This document shows positions 1 to 8,287 of a stretch of DNA of 64,000 nt, in pieces. The position numbers and the translations under genes are program-made. Source of the stretch: an uncultured Thalassotalea sp. (GTDB lineage Bacteria; Pseudomonadota; Gammaproteobacteria; Enterobacterales; Alteromonadaceae); NCBI GenBank assembly GCA_947502355.1, contig CANMZP010000004.1:124001-188000 (forward strand), in the 5' to 3' direction. How positions within the stretch are numbered: the first letter of the stretch is position 1; the number at the start of each line of letters is the position of its first letter. The notes under the pieces were generated by a model. That model saw only the letters and a program-made list of their open reading frames with translations, was not told where the DNA came from and searched no databases.

Positions 1-772
1 CAATATCTGAAACAAAATTTACCGGAGGTAAAACTTGTTGGGTGGTGCTCGCAAAGCGGCTGGTTTCAGGCAGACTGATGTAACTTAAATCCGAGTTTCT
101 AATCGGCAGACGAATTTCAACGTAATCCACGGCATAAATTTCAGCAAGTTGGGTGCCCTGTGAAACCACCTGACCAATGTCGACGGATTTTTTCAGCACG
201 CGTCCTGTATAGGGTGCTTTAATTTCGGTGCGTTCATAAGACAGTTTAGCTTTATCGAGTGTCGCTTGCGCTGAGATGAGGTTGGCTTGAGCTGCTTTTA
301 ATTGCGGCTCACGCAATACTAATGCAGGGGCGGTTTCAGAGTTACCTAAGCGTTGCCAGTCTTGTTTGGCTTGTTCTACTCGGGCTTGTTCTTCACTCAA
401 CTGTTGCTCGGCTGAGAGTAAGGTAGATTCAGCAATTCTAATTTCTGCAAGGTAATCACGCGAGTCTAGGCGAACCAACACTTCATCTTTTTCGAAGAAT
501 CCCCCATCGCGAAAGGTATGGCTAATGTAGGTGATTTCACCAGAAACTTGTGGCAGTAAAAAGCTTTGTGTTCGTGGTTGAACCGTACCATAGCTGCTGA
601 TTTCAACAGTTAATGGGGCCGGTTTTACGGTTAAGGCTTCAATATTTAATTGTGCTGTTGTGCTTGGCTTTCCACGTTTTGCTTGTGGTGGGTTGCTGGT
701 TACAATCCATGCCGCACCAATAAATCCGGCTAAAACGATTAGAGGGAGTAATTTTTTATATACAGGTTTCAT
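1..772 (-). CDS. RND efflux periplasmic adaptor (membrane fusion protein), 3' end outside window
   Basis: Reading leftwards from an ATG at 772, about 257 codons stay open to the window edge. The N-terminus is a short basic stretch and one hydrophobic segment (about residues 4-23), followed by a barrel-sandwich half with the phrase FLLPQVSGEI, a Glu/Gln/Ala-rich alpha-hairpin around residues 100-150, and the second lipoyl half with EIKAPYTGRVL. This order is that of HlyD/AcrA-family adaptors, which link an inner-membrane RND pump to an outer-membrane channel. The gene starts 3 bases after the stop of the outer-membrane factor gene, so the two are one operon; the RND pump gene is expected beyond the left edge. 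The pump's substrate cannot be told from this sequence. Confidence 0.9.
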   Translation of the reverse strand, partial: MKPVYKKLLPLIVLAGFIGAAWIVTSNPPQAKRGKPSTTAQLNIEALTVKPAPLTVEISSYGTVQPRTQSFLLPQVSGEITYISHTFRDGGFFEKDEVLVRLDSRDYLAEIRIAESTLLSAEQQLSEEQARVEQAKQDWQRLGNSETAPALVLREPQLKAAQANLISAQATLDKAKLSYERTEIKAPYTGRVLKKSVDIGQVVSQGTQLAEIYAVDYVEIRLPIRNSDLSYISLPETSRFASTTQQVLPPVNFVSDI

Positions 773-775
773 TTA

Positions 776-2278
776 CTATTCACTTTTCAACTGGCTTTGG
801 TTTAACTGGTTTTGGGTTGGCTTGATTGGGCGTTGTGGTTGTTGTATCTGTTGAGTGAGTTTCGGCTCAGTGGCACTGATGCTTGGGTTTATCTCACTAA
901 ACTTGCCACCCATGGCTAAATGCAGGTCAATACGGTTTTGAATTAATTGGTTTTTTAATTGCACTAACGAGGTCTGCGAATCAAATGCTCGGCGTTGCGA
1001 TTCCAACACGGTTGTGTATTCCACCAGACCTTTTAAATACTGGTTAAACGATAATTCTTCCGCGGCTTTAGCATTGTCTCTGGCAGAAACAATATATTGA
1101 TATTGTTCCAAAAGGGCGTGGTGGTTGCTTATCGCATTTTCCACATCCGCAAACGCTTGGTGTACATCTTCTAAGTATTGCTGTTCTTGCTGCTCGACCG
1201 CCAGTTTGGCTTGTTCTTCGAGTGCTTCAAGGCGACCGGCATTAAAGATAGGGGTGGAAATATTGCCAATTAATGACCATGCCAAAGAGTTACCACTGAG
1301 CAAATCATCAAGTTGGTCAGAGCTGTCTCCGGTGCTGGCTGTTAAGGCAATGCGAGGAAAGCGATTTTTATGGGCAATGGCTAAACTGGCATCACCAGCG
1401 AGTAATTGATACCAACTGGCATTTAAATCAAAACGATTGCTGATCATTTCAGAAGGCAAACTGGTACTCAGCTCGGCGGTAATAAGCGGTAAAGGCTCAT
1501 TATTAGCAACGCTGGCTTTTGGGTATTGACCGATTAATAGCTCAAGATCACGTTTGGCTTCAATGACCACTTGCTGTTGCGAAGCAAAACGCGCCTGCTC
1601 ACTGCTTAAATTGTTTTGCGTTAAGTACACATCAAGTGCACCACTTAGGCCAAGTTGGTACGAAGAATTGATGATATCAAAATCTTTACCTAGGTTTTTT
1701 GCGCGCTGTTGGTACAAGGCCAGTAATTGTTCAGCGGTACTTAAATTAAACCAGGCTTTAGATATATTGGCGGCCAATTGTTCTCGTTGATAAAAATATT
1801 CTGCTTTCGCCGATAAATACGATAAGTTGGCACGTTGTTGTTCGTCAGACAATCGACCCCAGATATCCAGTTCATAACTGGCCTGTAAACTGATGTCGGC
1901 ATTATTTTCATACGTTGCATCATCAAATAAAGGGCGTTTATTGCGTGATTGACTTGCCGATAAGGTGATCTCAGGCCAGTCGGTTGCTTCACTTTGCAGC
2001 AATGCCTGACGGGTGATCAGCACCTGTTTCTCTTGAGCCTTTAACAAGCGATTATTATTAAGCGCCAGTTCTGTATAATGAATTAGATCCGGCGCCTGAA
2101 AATAAGCCATCCAGTCAGGTGTACCTTCTACCTTGACTTGCACTTGCTCGTTTTGCCATTGATCGGGAGTGATGGTGGGTGCGCTTTGTGTTGAAATCGC
2201 AGATTGACTGCTACAAGCCGTTAACGATCCCAGTAATATACCCATCATACTGATAGTTAGATAATTTTTGTTCCACAT
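776..2278 (-). CDS. RND efflux outer-membrane lipoprotein (TolC/OprM/NodT family)
   Basis: This 500-residue protein is an outer-membrane factor that forms the exit channel of a tripartite efflux pump. I place the start at 2278 because that Met begins a clean lipoprotein signal (hydrophobic stretch, then LTAC with the acylated Cys around residue 22). The open frame runs upstream to 2344, but those extra residues are polar and would bury the signal. Typical features are two similar halves, each with long alternating Gln/Ala/Leu/Glu helices, and the ASYELDIWGRL phrase seen in OprM-like proteins near residue 150. The C-terminal tail is unusually rich in Gln and Pro. It is followed 3 bases later by the adaptor gene. 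Confidence 0.9.
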   Translation of the reverse strand: MWNKNYLTISMMGILLGSLTACSSQSAISTQSAPTITPDQWQNEQVQVKVEGTPDWMAYFQAPDLIHYTELALNNNRLLKAQEKQVLITRQALLQSEATDWPEITLSASQSRNKRPLFDDATYENNADISLQASYELDIWGRLSDEQQRANLSYLSAKAEYFYQREQLAANISKAWFNLSTAEQLLALYQQRAKNLGKDFDIINSSYQLGLSGALDVYLTQNNLSSEQARFASQQQVVIEAKRDLELLIGQYPKASVANNEPLPLITAELSTSLPSEMISNRFDLNASWYQLLAGDASLAIAHKNRFPRIALTASTGDSSDQLDDLLSGNSLAWSLIGNISTPIFNAGRLEALEEQAKLAVEQQEQQYLEDVHQAFADVENAISNHHALLEQYQYIVSARDNAKAAEELSFNQYLKGLVEYTTVLESQRRAFDSQTSLVQLKNQLIQNRIDLHLAMGGKFSEINPSISATEPKLTQQIQQPQRPIKPTQNQLNQSQLKSE

Positions 2279-2514
2279 GTTGGTTTGATAATTCCGTAGT
2301 GTAAACCAATTTGAATTGCCATCGATTAACGTATCGGTGCGCAAAAAAGATTAACACTACCTTAACCTATTACCAATAAATGGCAATTATCTTTACCTTG
2401 ATTTACATGGATTGCTTGGCTTATTTTTTTTCTTGCGCTTTACCGCTTTTATCGTGCATTTCGTCGCACTTTTCTGTCGTCGTTGTTTTTCAATGCCAGC
2501 AAATTCCAGGCATA

Positions 2515-2541
2515 AAAAAAGCATGCTGAGCATGCTTTTTT
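2515..2541 (-). terminator. Rho-independent terminator of the M81 peptidase gene
   Basis: A perfect 12-bp stem (arms 2515-2526 and 2530-2541, loop TGA) has A/T tracts on both sides, so it can act in either direction. It lies 28 bases past the stop of the leftward M81 gene and before the efflux operon. Confidence 0.8.
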
Positions 2542-2569
2542 GAAAATACGATGATGAACGCTTAAGCGT

Positions 2570-4159
2570 TTATTTCTCGTTAGAAAGCGGCACTAATCGT
2601 GCTTTTAAATCTGGGTCTGCCATATCAGGGTCAAATGGGAACATTGGACGCTGAATGCGTTTGTGACCAATACGGATAAGGTCTTGGTCAACACCACCTG
2701 GTGTTAAGGCCATAGTCCAGTCAGCACGCATGTTGTATAGCTCTGGTACAAGGTAACCAATCTTCACCATAACAATGTCGGCTTTGTGTGGGTCTAAACC
2801 TAAGTCAGTGAAATCTGCTTCATGGTGGTAAGGCTTACGCTTACCCGTTACGATAACGTCCATGCTGCCAACGCGCACGACAACTTCAACGCCGGCATCA
2901 CGGTCGCCTTCGCGAATGGCTTGAATTGTACCTTTTAGTCTTACTGGTGGCGCATAACGGTCATCAACATCTGCACCTGCATGGGCATCAATTTCACCGC
3001 CAATACCAATTTCTAAAGCTTCTTTAACAAAGGCAGGACCTGGAATTGACGCATAAATTAATGAAGGGCCATCGGCTTTTTTAAATTCAGGACGTTTTAA
3101 TAATTCATGCAGCGTCCAAGTCACGTCACCCGCACCACCTGCTGTAGGGTTATCACCCGTATCAGAAATGATGTATGGTTTAACTTTGCTGTTTAATGCT
3201 TTTTCAAGACTTGCTTCTAATGTTGCAACCGGGGCTACAAAATCAAATTCATTACGAACGGACCAAAAATGCTGAGCCATGTCTTCGGCTGAAGCAACCA
3301 CTTTTTCTTTGTCATCACCAACAACCATAACCACTGCGTGGTTACGAGGTTCGTCAGCCCATGGGTAACCTACCCAAATGGCCGCATCAACAACACCTTC
3401 TTGAGCTGCTGCTGGAGCTACTTTAGCGTAAAGGCTTTTTGCAGGTTCAATACGGGTACTTGTTTTTTCACCTGGTAAAAGAATTGGTACTGGGATCCAC
3501 GCTTTGTATGCTGGCTTACCTTTGCCACTTTCAAGACGGGTGATTAAGTTATCAATAGCACGTTGACGCGACTCTAAGGCATCTTCGTGTGGCGCCATAC
3601 GGTAACAAGTGATTAAGTCAGACTCAGTAGCTAAGGTCCAAGATACGTTACCGTGTAAGTCCATTGACGTAGAAATTAAGGTTTCATCACCGACCACTTC
3701 ACGAACACGAGTAATAAAATCACCTTCAGGATCGTCTAAACCAACCACACTCATTGCGCCATGCAGGTCAAGGAAAACACCGTCATAAGGCAGGTCTTTC
3801 TTAAGCATGGTTAATGTTTTATTTACCATTGACTCATACGCTTCTTTGGTCACGATACCACCTGGAACAGATTTACCTTTTAAGGTCGGTACCCAGTTAG
3901 CGCGTTCTCTAAGAGGTTGGCCTTTTGCCATAAAGTCATACACGCCAAAGATGTCGTCGCCAATTTTTACATGGAACGCTTCTTCGTGGCTTTGTGCTGG
4001 CGAGAATGTACTTGATTCAATCGCGATGCCGGCAAAGGCGATTTTTGGTTTTTTGGTGTCTGCCTGTTGTTCTGTATTGGCTTTATTGACGGCTTCCTGA
4101 CAGGAAGAAACGGCAAAAACCACAGCAATACAAGCAAAGAATTTAAGCATTAGTTTCAT
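2570..4159 (-). CDS. Exported M81-family (MlrC-like) metallopeptidase lipoprotein
   Basis: A 529-residue protein of the MlrC/M81 family, named for the enzyme that degrades linearised microcystin. The N-terminus is a lipoprotein signal ending VSSC (Cys at residue 20), so it should sit in the periplasm or on a membrane. Visible motifs are ESSTFSP near residue 50, DLHGAM (Asp131, His133), DLHGN (Asp167, His169) and APHED (His191, Asp193), which are the putative metal ligands. The C-terminal MlrC domain follows, including GDNPTAGGAGD. Most family members I know are not lipoproteins. The gene stands alone and has a LacI-type palindrome 78 bases upstream of its start (4237-4252), which ties it to the glycan regulon. 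A role on glycopeptides is conceivable but is only inference; the true substrate is unknown. Confidence 0.85.
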   Translation of the reverse strand: MKLMLKFFACIAVVFAVSSCQEAVNKANTEQQADTKKPKIAFAGIAIESSTFSPAQSHEEAFHVKIGDDIFGVYDFMAKGQPLRERANWVPTLKGKSVPGGIVTKEAYESMVNKTLTMLKKDLPYDGVFLDLHGAMSVVGLDDPEGDFITRVREVVGDETLISTSMDLHGNVSWTLATESDLITCYRMAPHEDALESRQRAIDNLITRLESGKGKPAYKAWIPVPILLPGEKTSTRIEPAKSLYAKVAPAAAQEGVVDAAIWVGYPWADEPRNHAVVMVVGDDKEKVVASAEDMAQHFWSVRNEFDFVAPVATLEASLEKALNSKVKPYIISDTGDNPTAGGAGDVTWTLHELLKRPEFKKADGPSLIYASIPGPAFVKEALEIGIGGEIDAHAGADVDDRYAPPVRLKGTIQAIREGDRDAGVEVVVRVGSMDVIVTGKRKPYHHEADFTDLGLDPHKADIVMVKIGYLVPELYNMRADWTMALTPGGVDQDLIRIGHKRIQRPMFPFDPDMADPDLKARLVPLSNEK

Positions 4160-4236
4160 AGTTAATTCTCTAAATGGATTTTATGACTGAACTGAATGCG
4201 CATTAAAGCATAGTCTGTCGTCTTGTTAAACTAGTA

Positions 4237-4252
4237 ATGTAATTGATTACAT
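4237..4252. promoter_or_regulatory. LacI-type operator, M81 gene
   Basis: ATGTAATTGATTACAT is a 16-base palindrome with one off-symmetry base at the centre. It differs at one position from the perfect palindrome at 31231-31246. It is the only strong site near the M81 gene, and I could not find a convincing -10/-35 pair beside it. Confidence 0.7.
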
Positions 4253-4581
4253 AAAAGGTGTGGCGTGATGTTATCAAGGGTTTGGCGCTTGTGCTAAACA
4301 AGAAAAATAAATATCGATTAGATTTGATTGTTATCAAACTTTGCCAAAAAAACGAATGTGAAGCGCAATTTTACCCGTCGTTAAGTAAATATGTTTGGAA
4401 TTAAAAATAGGGTTTGTTTAATCTGTGCTTAGTTAAGTTGTTGTTTTTAAGTGATTTGATTGTGTATTTGTGAGGTGCGTTAATTTGCTTTCGTTGACTA
4501 GGTTTCGCCTTTGCTTAGTGTGTTAAGAGTAAAAAGTAACAGGTTTTGATGGTAAATCGGCAAAAGCGTAAAGATGACTGA

Positions 4582-4610
4582 TTGACAGCGAAATACGAAC
4601 TGAGTACATT
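4582..4610 (+). promoter_or_regulatory. Sigma-70 promoter of GH92-1
   Basis: TTGACA (4582-4587), a 17-base spacer and TACATT (4605-4610). The operator begins 7 bases after the -10 box, so it covers the expected transcription start. The receptor operon has the same geometry. Confidence 0.7.
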
Positions 4611-4617
4611 TAACCAA

Positions 4618-4667
4618 ATGTAATCGATTGCAACTATTTTGTTGTATTTCCCAAGCAATCGATAGAT
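4618..4667. promoter_or_regulatory. Twin LacI-type operators, GH92-1 promoter
   Basis: The strong site ATGTAATCGATTGCAA (4618-4633) is followed by a weaker one containing GCAATCGAT (core 4654-4667). Their centres are 35 bases apart, the same distance as in the MFS-ROK promoter. Binding downstream of the -10 box would block initiation. Confidence 0.65.
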
Positions 4668-4691
4668 AAAAACAAGGTGTAGTGAGTAACT

Positions 4692-7600
4692 ATGATAAAC
4701 GCGAAGATAAACGCAAAGAGAAACGCGACAATCGTTAAACAACTGATGTTTGGTTTAACGACTTCGGTAGCGGTAATTGCTTGTGCTGATACCGATCAGC
4801 TGAAAACCAGTTCGTTAAATACCAATAATGACCTGACCCAATTTGTCGACCCTATGATTGGGACTGATGCCCATGGTCATACTTTTCCAGGCGCGACCAT
4901 ACCTCATGCGATGGTTCAGTTAAGCCCATCTAATGGCTTCAAAAATTGGGACTGGTGTTCGGGTTACCACTACAGCGATACCGTTATTAAAGGCTTTGCC
5001 CATAATCACATTAGTGGTGCTGGTCTTGCCGGTCTTGGCGATATTTTATTAATGCCAACGTCTTTGGCTACTACCCAAGCGGGTACGGATGAAAACCCAG
5101 AGCAAGGTTACCGTTCACGCTTTAGTCACGACACCGAAACCCCTAGTGCCGGTTACTACACCGTATACCTTGAAGATGAAGACATTAAAGCGGAATTAAC
5201 AACCACGGATCGTGTTGGTTTCCATCGCTATACCTTTGATACCGCCGGTGAAAAACATATTGTCATTGACCCGACCCATTCGATTGCTGAATTTGCCAAA
5301 GAAACCGAGATTGTGGTGGTTTCAGACACCGTGGTTCGTGGCCATAAGAAGTCTAAATCTGGTTCTGCTGGTGAGCGTACCGTTTACTTTGAAGCGCATT
5401 TCTCGAAACCATTTAAATCATCGATGATCACCCAAAATGATGAATTGGTACGTGATACCAAGACATTGGAAGGCTCAGAGGTTAAATCCTTTGTAAGTTT
5501 TGATGTAGAAGCCGGTGAAGCGGTAGAAGTTGAAGTGGCTTTATCTTACGTAAGCTACGATGGTGCCCATAAAAACTGGTTGGCTGAAGCAAAAGACATT
5601 GACTTTAGCGGTGCTTTAACCGCAGCAAAAGGCGAGTGGCAAACGGCATTAAACAAAATTGAAATTGAAGCGGATGACCTTGCCAAAAAACGCACATTCT
5701 ACACGGCTCAATACCATGCAATGATTTCTCCTAACCTGATTTCGGATGTGGATGGCAATTACTATGTAGAAGGGCAAACGCTGCATTCAGATATTGCTCA
5801 GTACAGTAACTTCTCCACGTGGGATACGTACCGTGCATTACACCCTTTAATGACCATTATCGATCAAGAGTCTACGGCAAACATCATTAACTCAATGATT
5901 TCACGTCACTCTGAAGCCGATATGTTATTACCGAGCTGGGAAGCGTTGGGCTTTGATAACATTTGTATGATTGGCTACTCAATGACCTCGCCAATTGCCG
6001 ATGCAGTATTAAAAAATATTCCAGGCATTGATCAAAACGCTGCTTATTCAGCGATTTACGATTCTGCATTTGACTTAACCAAGCATAGCCCGAACTACGA
6101 TGTGAACGGCATGGAAGGTTACATCAAATACGGTTACGTTACCGGTGAAATTGGTTCATCTGTGTCGAAAACCACTGAACAAAACTACTATGACTGGGCT
6201 ATTGCTCGTGTTGCCGAGAAGTTAGGTAAAACCGATGACGCAGCAATGTTTGATAAGCGTAGTCAGGGCTACCGTAACTTGTTCGATCAAGACACGGGTT
6301 ACTTATTACCCAAAATGAGTAACGGCGATGCCGTACCAATGAACACCAATGAATGGCGTAACCTTACCAGCAACTATGTATCGGGTAACATTTGGGCTTA
6401 CTCAGCATACACGCCGCACGATATGCGCGGCATCATGCAAATGCACGGTGGTCGTCAGGCCTACCTTAACTGGTTAGACAAAGTGTTTACCGACAACTCA
6501 TCTTTAGATGGTGAACAGCACGTTGATATTTCAGGCTTTATTGGTAAATACGGGCACGGTGATGAGCCGGGTCATCAAATGCCTTATTTATATGCGGTTG
6601 CGGGTCAGCCTTGGAAAACACAAAAGTACGTAAACGAAGTGCTTACGACAATGTATTCAGATAAACCTGATGGCATGATCAATAACGAAGATTTAGGTCA
6701 AATGTCGTCTTGGTATGTGTTTAGCTCGGTTGGCTTTTACCCATTAGCGCCAGGTGATTTAGTGTATCAATTAGGTGCACCACTACACGATAAAGCCACA
6801 TTTAATCTTGAAAACGGTAAACAGTTTGTGGTTAACACCAAAAACCAATCGGACAAAAACATTTATGTGCAATCGGTTAAGTTAAATGGATCAGACTACG
6901 CGAAAACCTACATTAAGCATGAAGACATCATGGCCGGTGGCGAACTGTTGTTTGTCATGGGCGATACACCAAATAAACAATGGGGTAGCGCGATGGAAGA
7001 CTCATTCTTAGGTAAGTTTGATGATACAACGAAAGCCACTGTGCCGGTTGTTGCTGTAAATGCTCCGTTTGATACCGATGACAACTTCTTCTTTGCAGGT
7101 CGTCGCAGCATTGAATTAAAAACCAAAACCGCTGGTGCCGATATTTACTACACCCTTGATGGGAGCGAGCCAACGGCAAAATCGACTCAATACGTTAAAC
7201 CTATTATCATTACTGAAAACACTACCGTTAAAGCAATTGCGGTAAAAGAGGGTTTAAGCGAAAGTGTTACCTACCGTAAAGATTACAGTGAAAGCTTCTT
7301 GTTAGGCTTAAAAGATGGTTACCCGAAAATCACTACCGAAGGTAAGCACACACCGTATGGTCTAGAAGATTTGAGCATGGTATTTGACCAACTTGAAGGG
7401 TCGTCAACCTACAGTGATGGCAAGTGGACTGGTCTAAAAGATGACATGGTGATCAGCTTGGATTTAGGTGAAGATAAAGCCATTCATACCGTACAGGTTG
7501 GGGCGTTAACGGATACGGGAGTGTGGATTTTCCCACCTAAACATATCGCCATTTACGGCGGTGACTCAGTCGACAACATGACTTTATTAGCTGAGCGCGA

Positions 7601-7778
7601 GTTAGACAAACTACACAAAGACGCTAAGCGCGTTGAAAAGTATGATTTTGAGTTAAACGGCGATGCATACCGTTACCTTAAAATTGAAGTGCAAAACTAC
7701 ACCGTTGCCCCGAAATGGCATGGTGGTGGCAGCGGCAAGAAAATGTGGTTGTTTGTTGACGAAGTTATCTTGAACTAA
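4692..7778 (+). CDS. GH92 alpha-mannosidase lipoprotein with CHB_HEX and F5/8C-like C-terminal domains (GH92-1)
   Basis: A 1028-residue enzyme of GH92, the calcium-dependent inverting exo-alpha-mannosidases. A lipoprotein signal ends VIAC. The GH92 N-terminal sandwich begins near residue 50 with DPMIGTDAHGHTFPGA. The catalytic (alpha/alpha)6 domain keeps the proposed acid (HGDEP, Glu625; the usual Asn is Asp here) and the base region NNEDLGQMSSW (Asp667). After the normal GH92 end near residue 775 come a chitobiase-C-like domain (about 800-865, with YYTLDGSEPT) and an F5/8C-like domain (about 875-1028), so it is roughly 250 residues longer than plain GH92 enzymes. The C-terminal module resembles that of the GH97 protein nearby. 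Transcribed alone, with its own promoter and operators. Linkage specificity cannot be assigned. Confidence 0.93.
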   Translation: MINAKINAKRNATIVKQLMFGLTTSVAVIACADTDQLKTSSLNTNNDLTQFVDPMIGTDAHGHTFPGATIPHAMVQLSPSNGFKNWDWCSGYHYSDTVIKGFAHNHISGAGLAGLGDILLMPTSLATTQAGTDENPEQGYRSRFSHDTETPSAGYYTVYLEDEDIKAELTTTDRVGFHRYTFDTAGEKHIVIDPTHSIAEFAKETEIVVVSDTVVRGHKKSKSGSAGERTVYFEAHFSKPFKSSMITQNDELVRDTKTLEGSEVKSFVSFDVEAGEAVEVEVALSYVSYDGAHKNWLAEAKDIDFSGALTAAKGEWQTALNKIEIEADDLAKKRTFYTAQYHAMISPNLISDVDGNYYVEGQTLHSDIAQYSNFSTWDTYRALHPLMTIIDQESTANIINSMISRHSEADMLLPSWEALGFDNICMIGYSMTSPIADAVLKNIPGIDQNAAYSAIYDSAFDLTKHSPNYDVNGMEGYIKYGYVTGEIGSSVSKTTEQNYYDWAIARVAEKLGKTDDAAMFDKRSQGYRNLFDQDTGYLLPKMSNGDAVPMNTNEWRNLTSNYVSGNIWAYSAYTPHDMRGIMQMHGGRQAYLNWLDKVFTDNSSLDGEQHVDISGFIGKYGHGDEPGHQMPYLYAVAGQPWKTQKYVNEVLTTMYSDKPDGMINNEDLGQMSSWYVFSSVGFYPLAPGDLVYQLGAPLHDKATFNLENGKQFVVNTKNQSDKNIYVQSVKLNGSDYAKTYIKHEDIMAGGELLFVMGDTPNKQWGSAMEDSFLGKFDDTTKATVPVVAVNAPFDTDDNFFFAGRRSIELKTKTAGADIYYTLDGSEPTAKSTQYVKPIIITENTTVKAIAVKEGLSESVTYRKDYSESFLLGLKDGYPKITTEGKHTPYGLEDLSMVFDQLEGSSTYSDGKWTGLKDDMVISLDLGEDKAIHTVQVGALTDTGVWIFPPKHIAIYGGDSVDNMTLLAERELDKLHKDAKRVEKYDFELNGDAYRYLKIEVQNYTVAPKWHGGGSGKKMWLFVDEVILN

Positions 7779-7838
7779 GTTATCTTGAATTAAGTTATCT
7801 TGAATTAAGTTATTTTGAGTTTAGCTATCTTGAACTCA
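7764..7838 (+). repeat. Five tandem 15-base repeats spanning the GH92-1 stop codon
   Basis: Five consecutive 15-base units resembling GTTATCTTGAATTAA run from 7764. The first encodes the last four residues (VILN) and the stop of GH92-1; units 2 and 3 repeat the in-frame stop and differ from unit 1 by one base. Units 4 and 5 (7809-7838) are more diverged. This looks like slipped-strand duplication at the 3' end of the gene. Confidence 0.85.
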
Positions 7839-7878
7839 GCCTCAATGTAACATCAACATAAATTTACAAGTTGAATTA

Positions 7879-7914
7879 AAACCTGTCATTTGTAACCAAG
7901 TGGCAGGTTTTTTT
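7879..7914 (+). terminator. Terminator after GH92-1
   Basis: A 10-bp stem with one wobble pair (AAACCTGTCA at 7879-7888, TGGCAGGTTT at 7901-7910) and a 12-base loop, followed by a run of T. Confidence 0.8.
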
Positions 7915-8287
7915 GTATCTGAAGTTTCACTTTATCGGCACCATGTTTTATTCAAATATATGATGATAAGGCGGCGTAAAACAGCACTTTTACGGGTTTC
8001 ATGATGAATGAAACCTTAGGCCAATATCGTATTAAGGTTTTGGCATGCATGTGTTTTTCGGCTAATAGCCAGAAGATTAGAACCTATTCACATTGTTGTC
8101 TTTATGTCCATTTTGAAAAACTTATTTTCAATCAACTTTTGTTACAAAATGCGACGAAATGGACTGCAATCGATTGCATCAACTGTAAAGCAATGTAAAA
8201 TGTTGTACATTAAGACGATACGATTTTACTCTAGTTTATTGAGTAAAAAACGATAAAAAATTTTATTAAACGAAAGGAATAAAATCG
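7915..8287 (+). promoter_or_regulatory. lacI-type gene upstream region with autoregulatory operator and promoter
   Basis: The perfect palindrome TGCAATCGATTGCA (8165-8178) overlaps a candidate -35 box TTGCAT (8174-8179). A 16-base spacer leads to TAAAAT (8196-8201). An operator over the -35 box implies autorepression. About 85 bases of AT-rich leader follow. A 65-codon open frame at 8001-8198 runs through the operator and is not credible. No gene is seen. Confidence 0.6.

Larger units (their letters stand above)
4160..4691. other. Divergent regulatory region between M81 and GH92-1
   Basis: This 532-base region without a credible gene separates two divergently transcribed genes. It contains one palindrome near the M81 gene and a promoter with two palindromes near the GH92 gene, listed separately. 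A further weak half-match (ATATCGATTA, 4311-4320) lies between them. A 75-codon leftward open frame at 4515-4742 overlaps the promoter and GH92 start, and I do not consider it a gene. Confidence 0.6.

Noticed and set aside
2318-2333. ATCGATTA half-match upstream of the efflux operon
   Set aside because: Only one half resembles the operator; the other half does not fit and the efflux genes have no link to the glycan locus.
4515-4742. 75-codon leftward open frame
   Set aside because: It overlaps the GH92-1 promoter, operators and start on the other strand and has no protein features.
8001-8198. 65-codon open frame upstream of the LacI-type gene
   Set aside because: It runs through the operator and promoter, has no ribosome site and no recognisable protein features.
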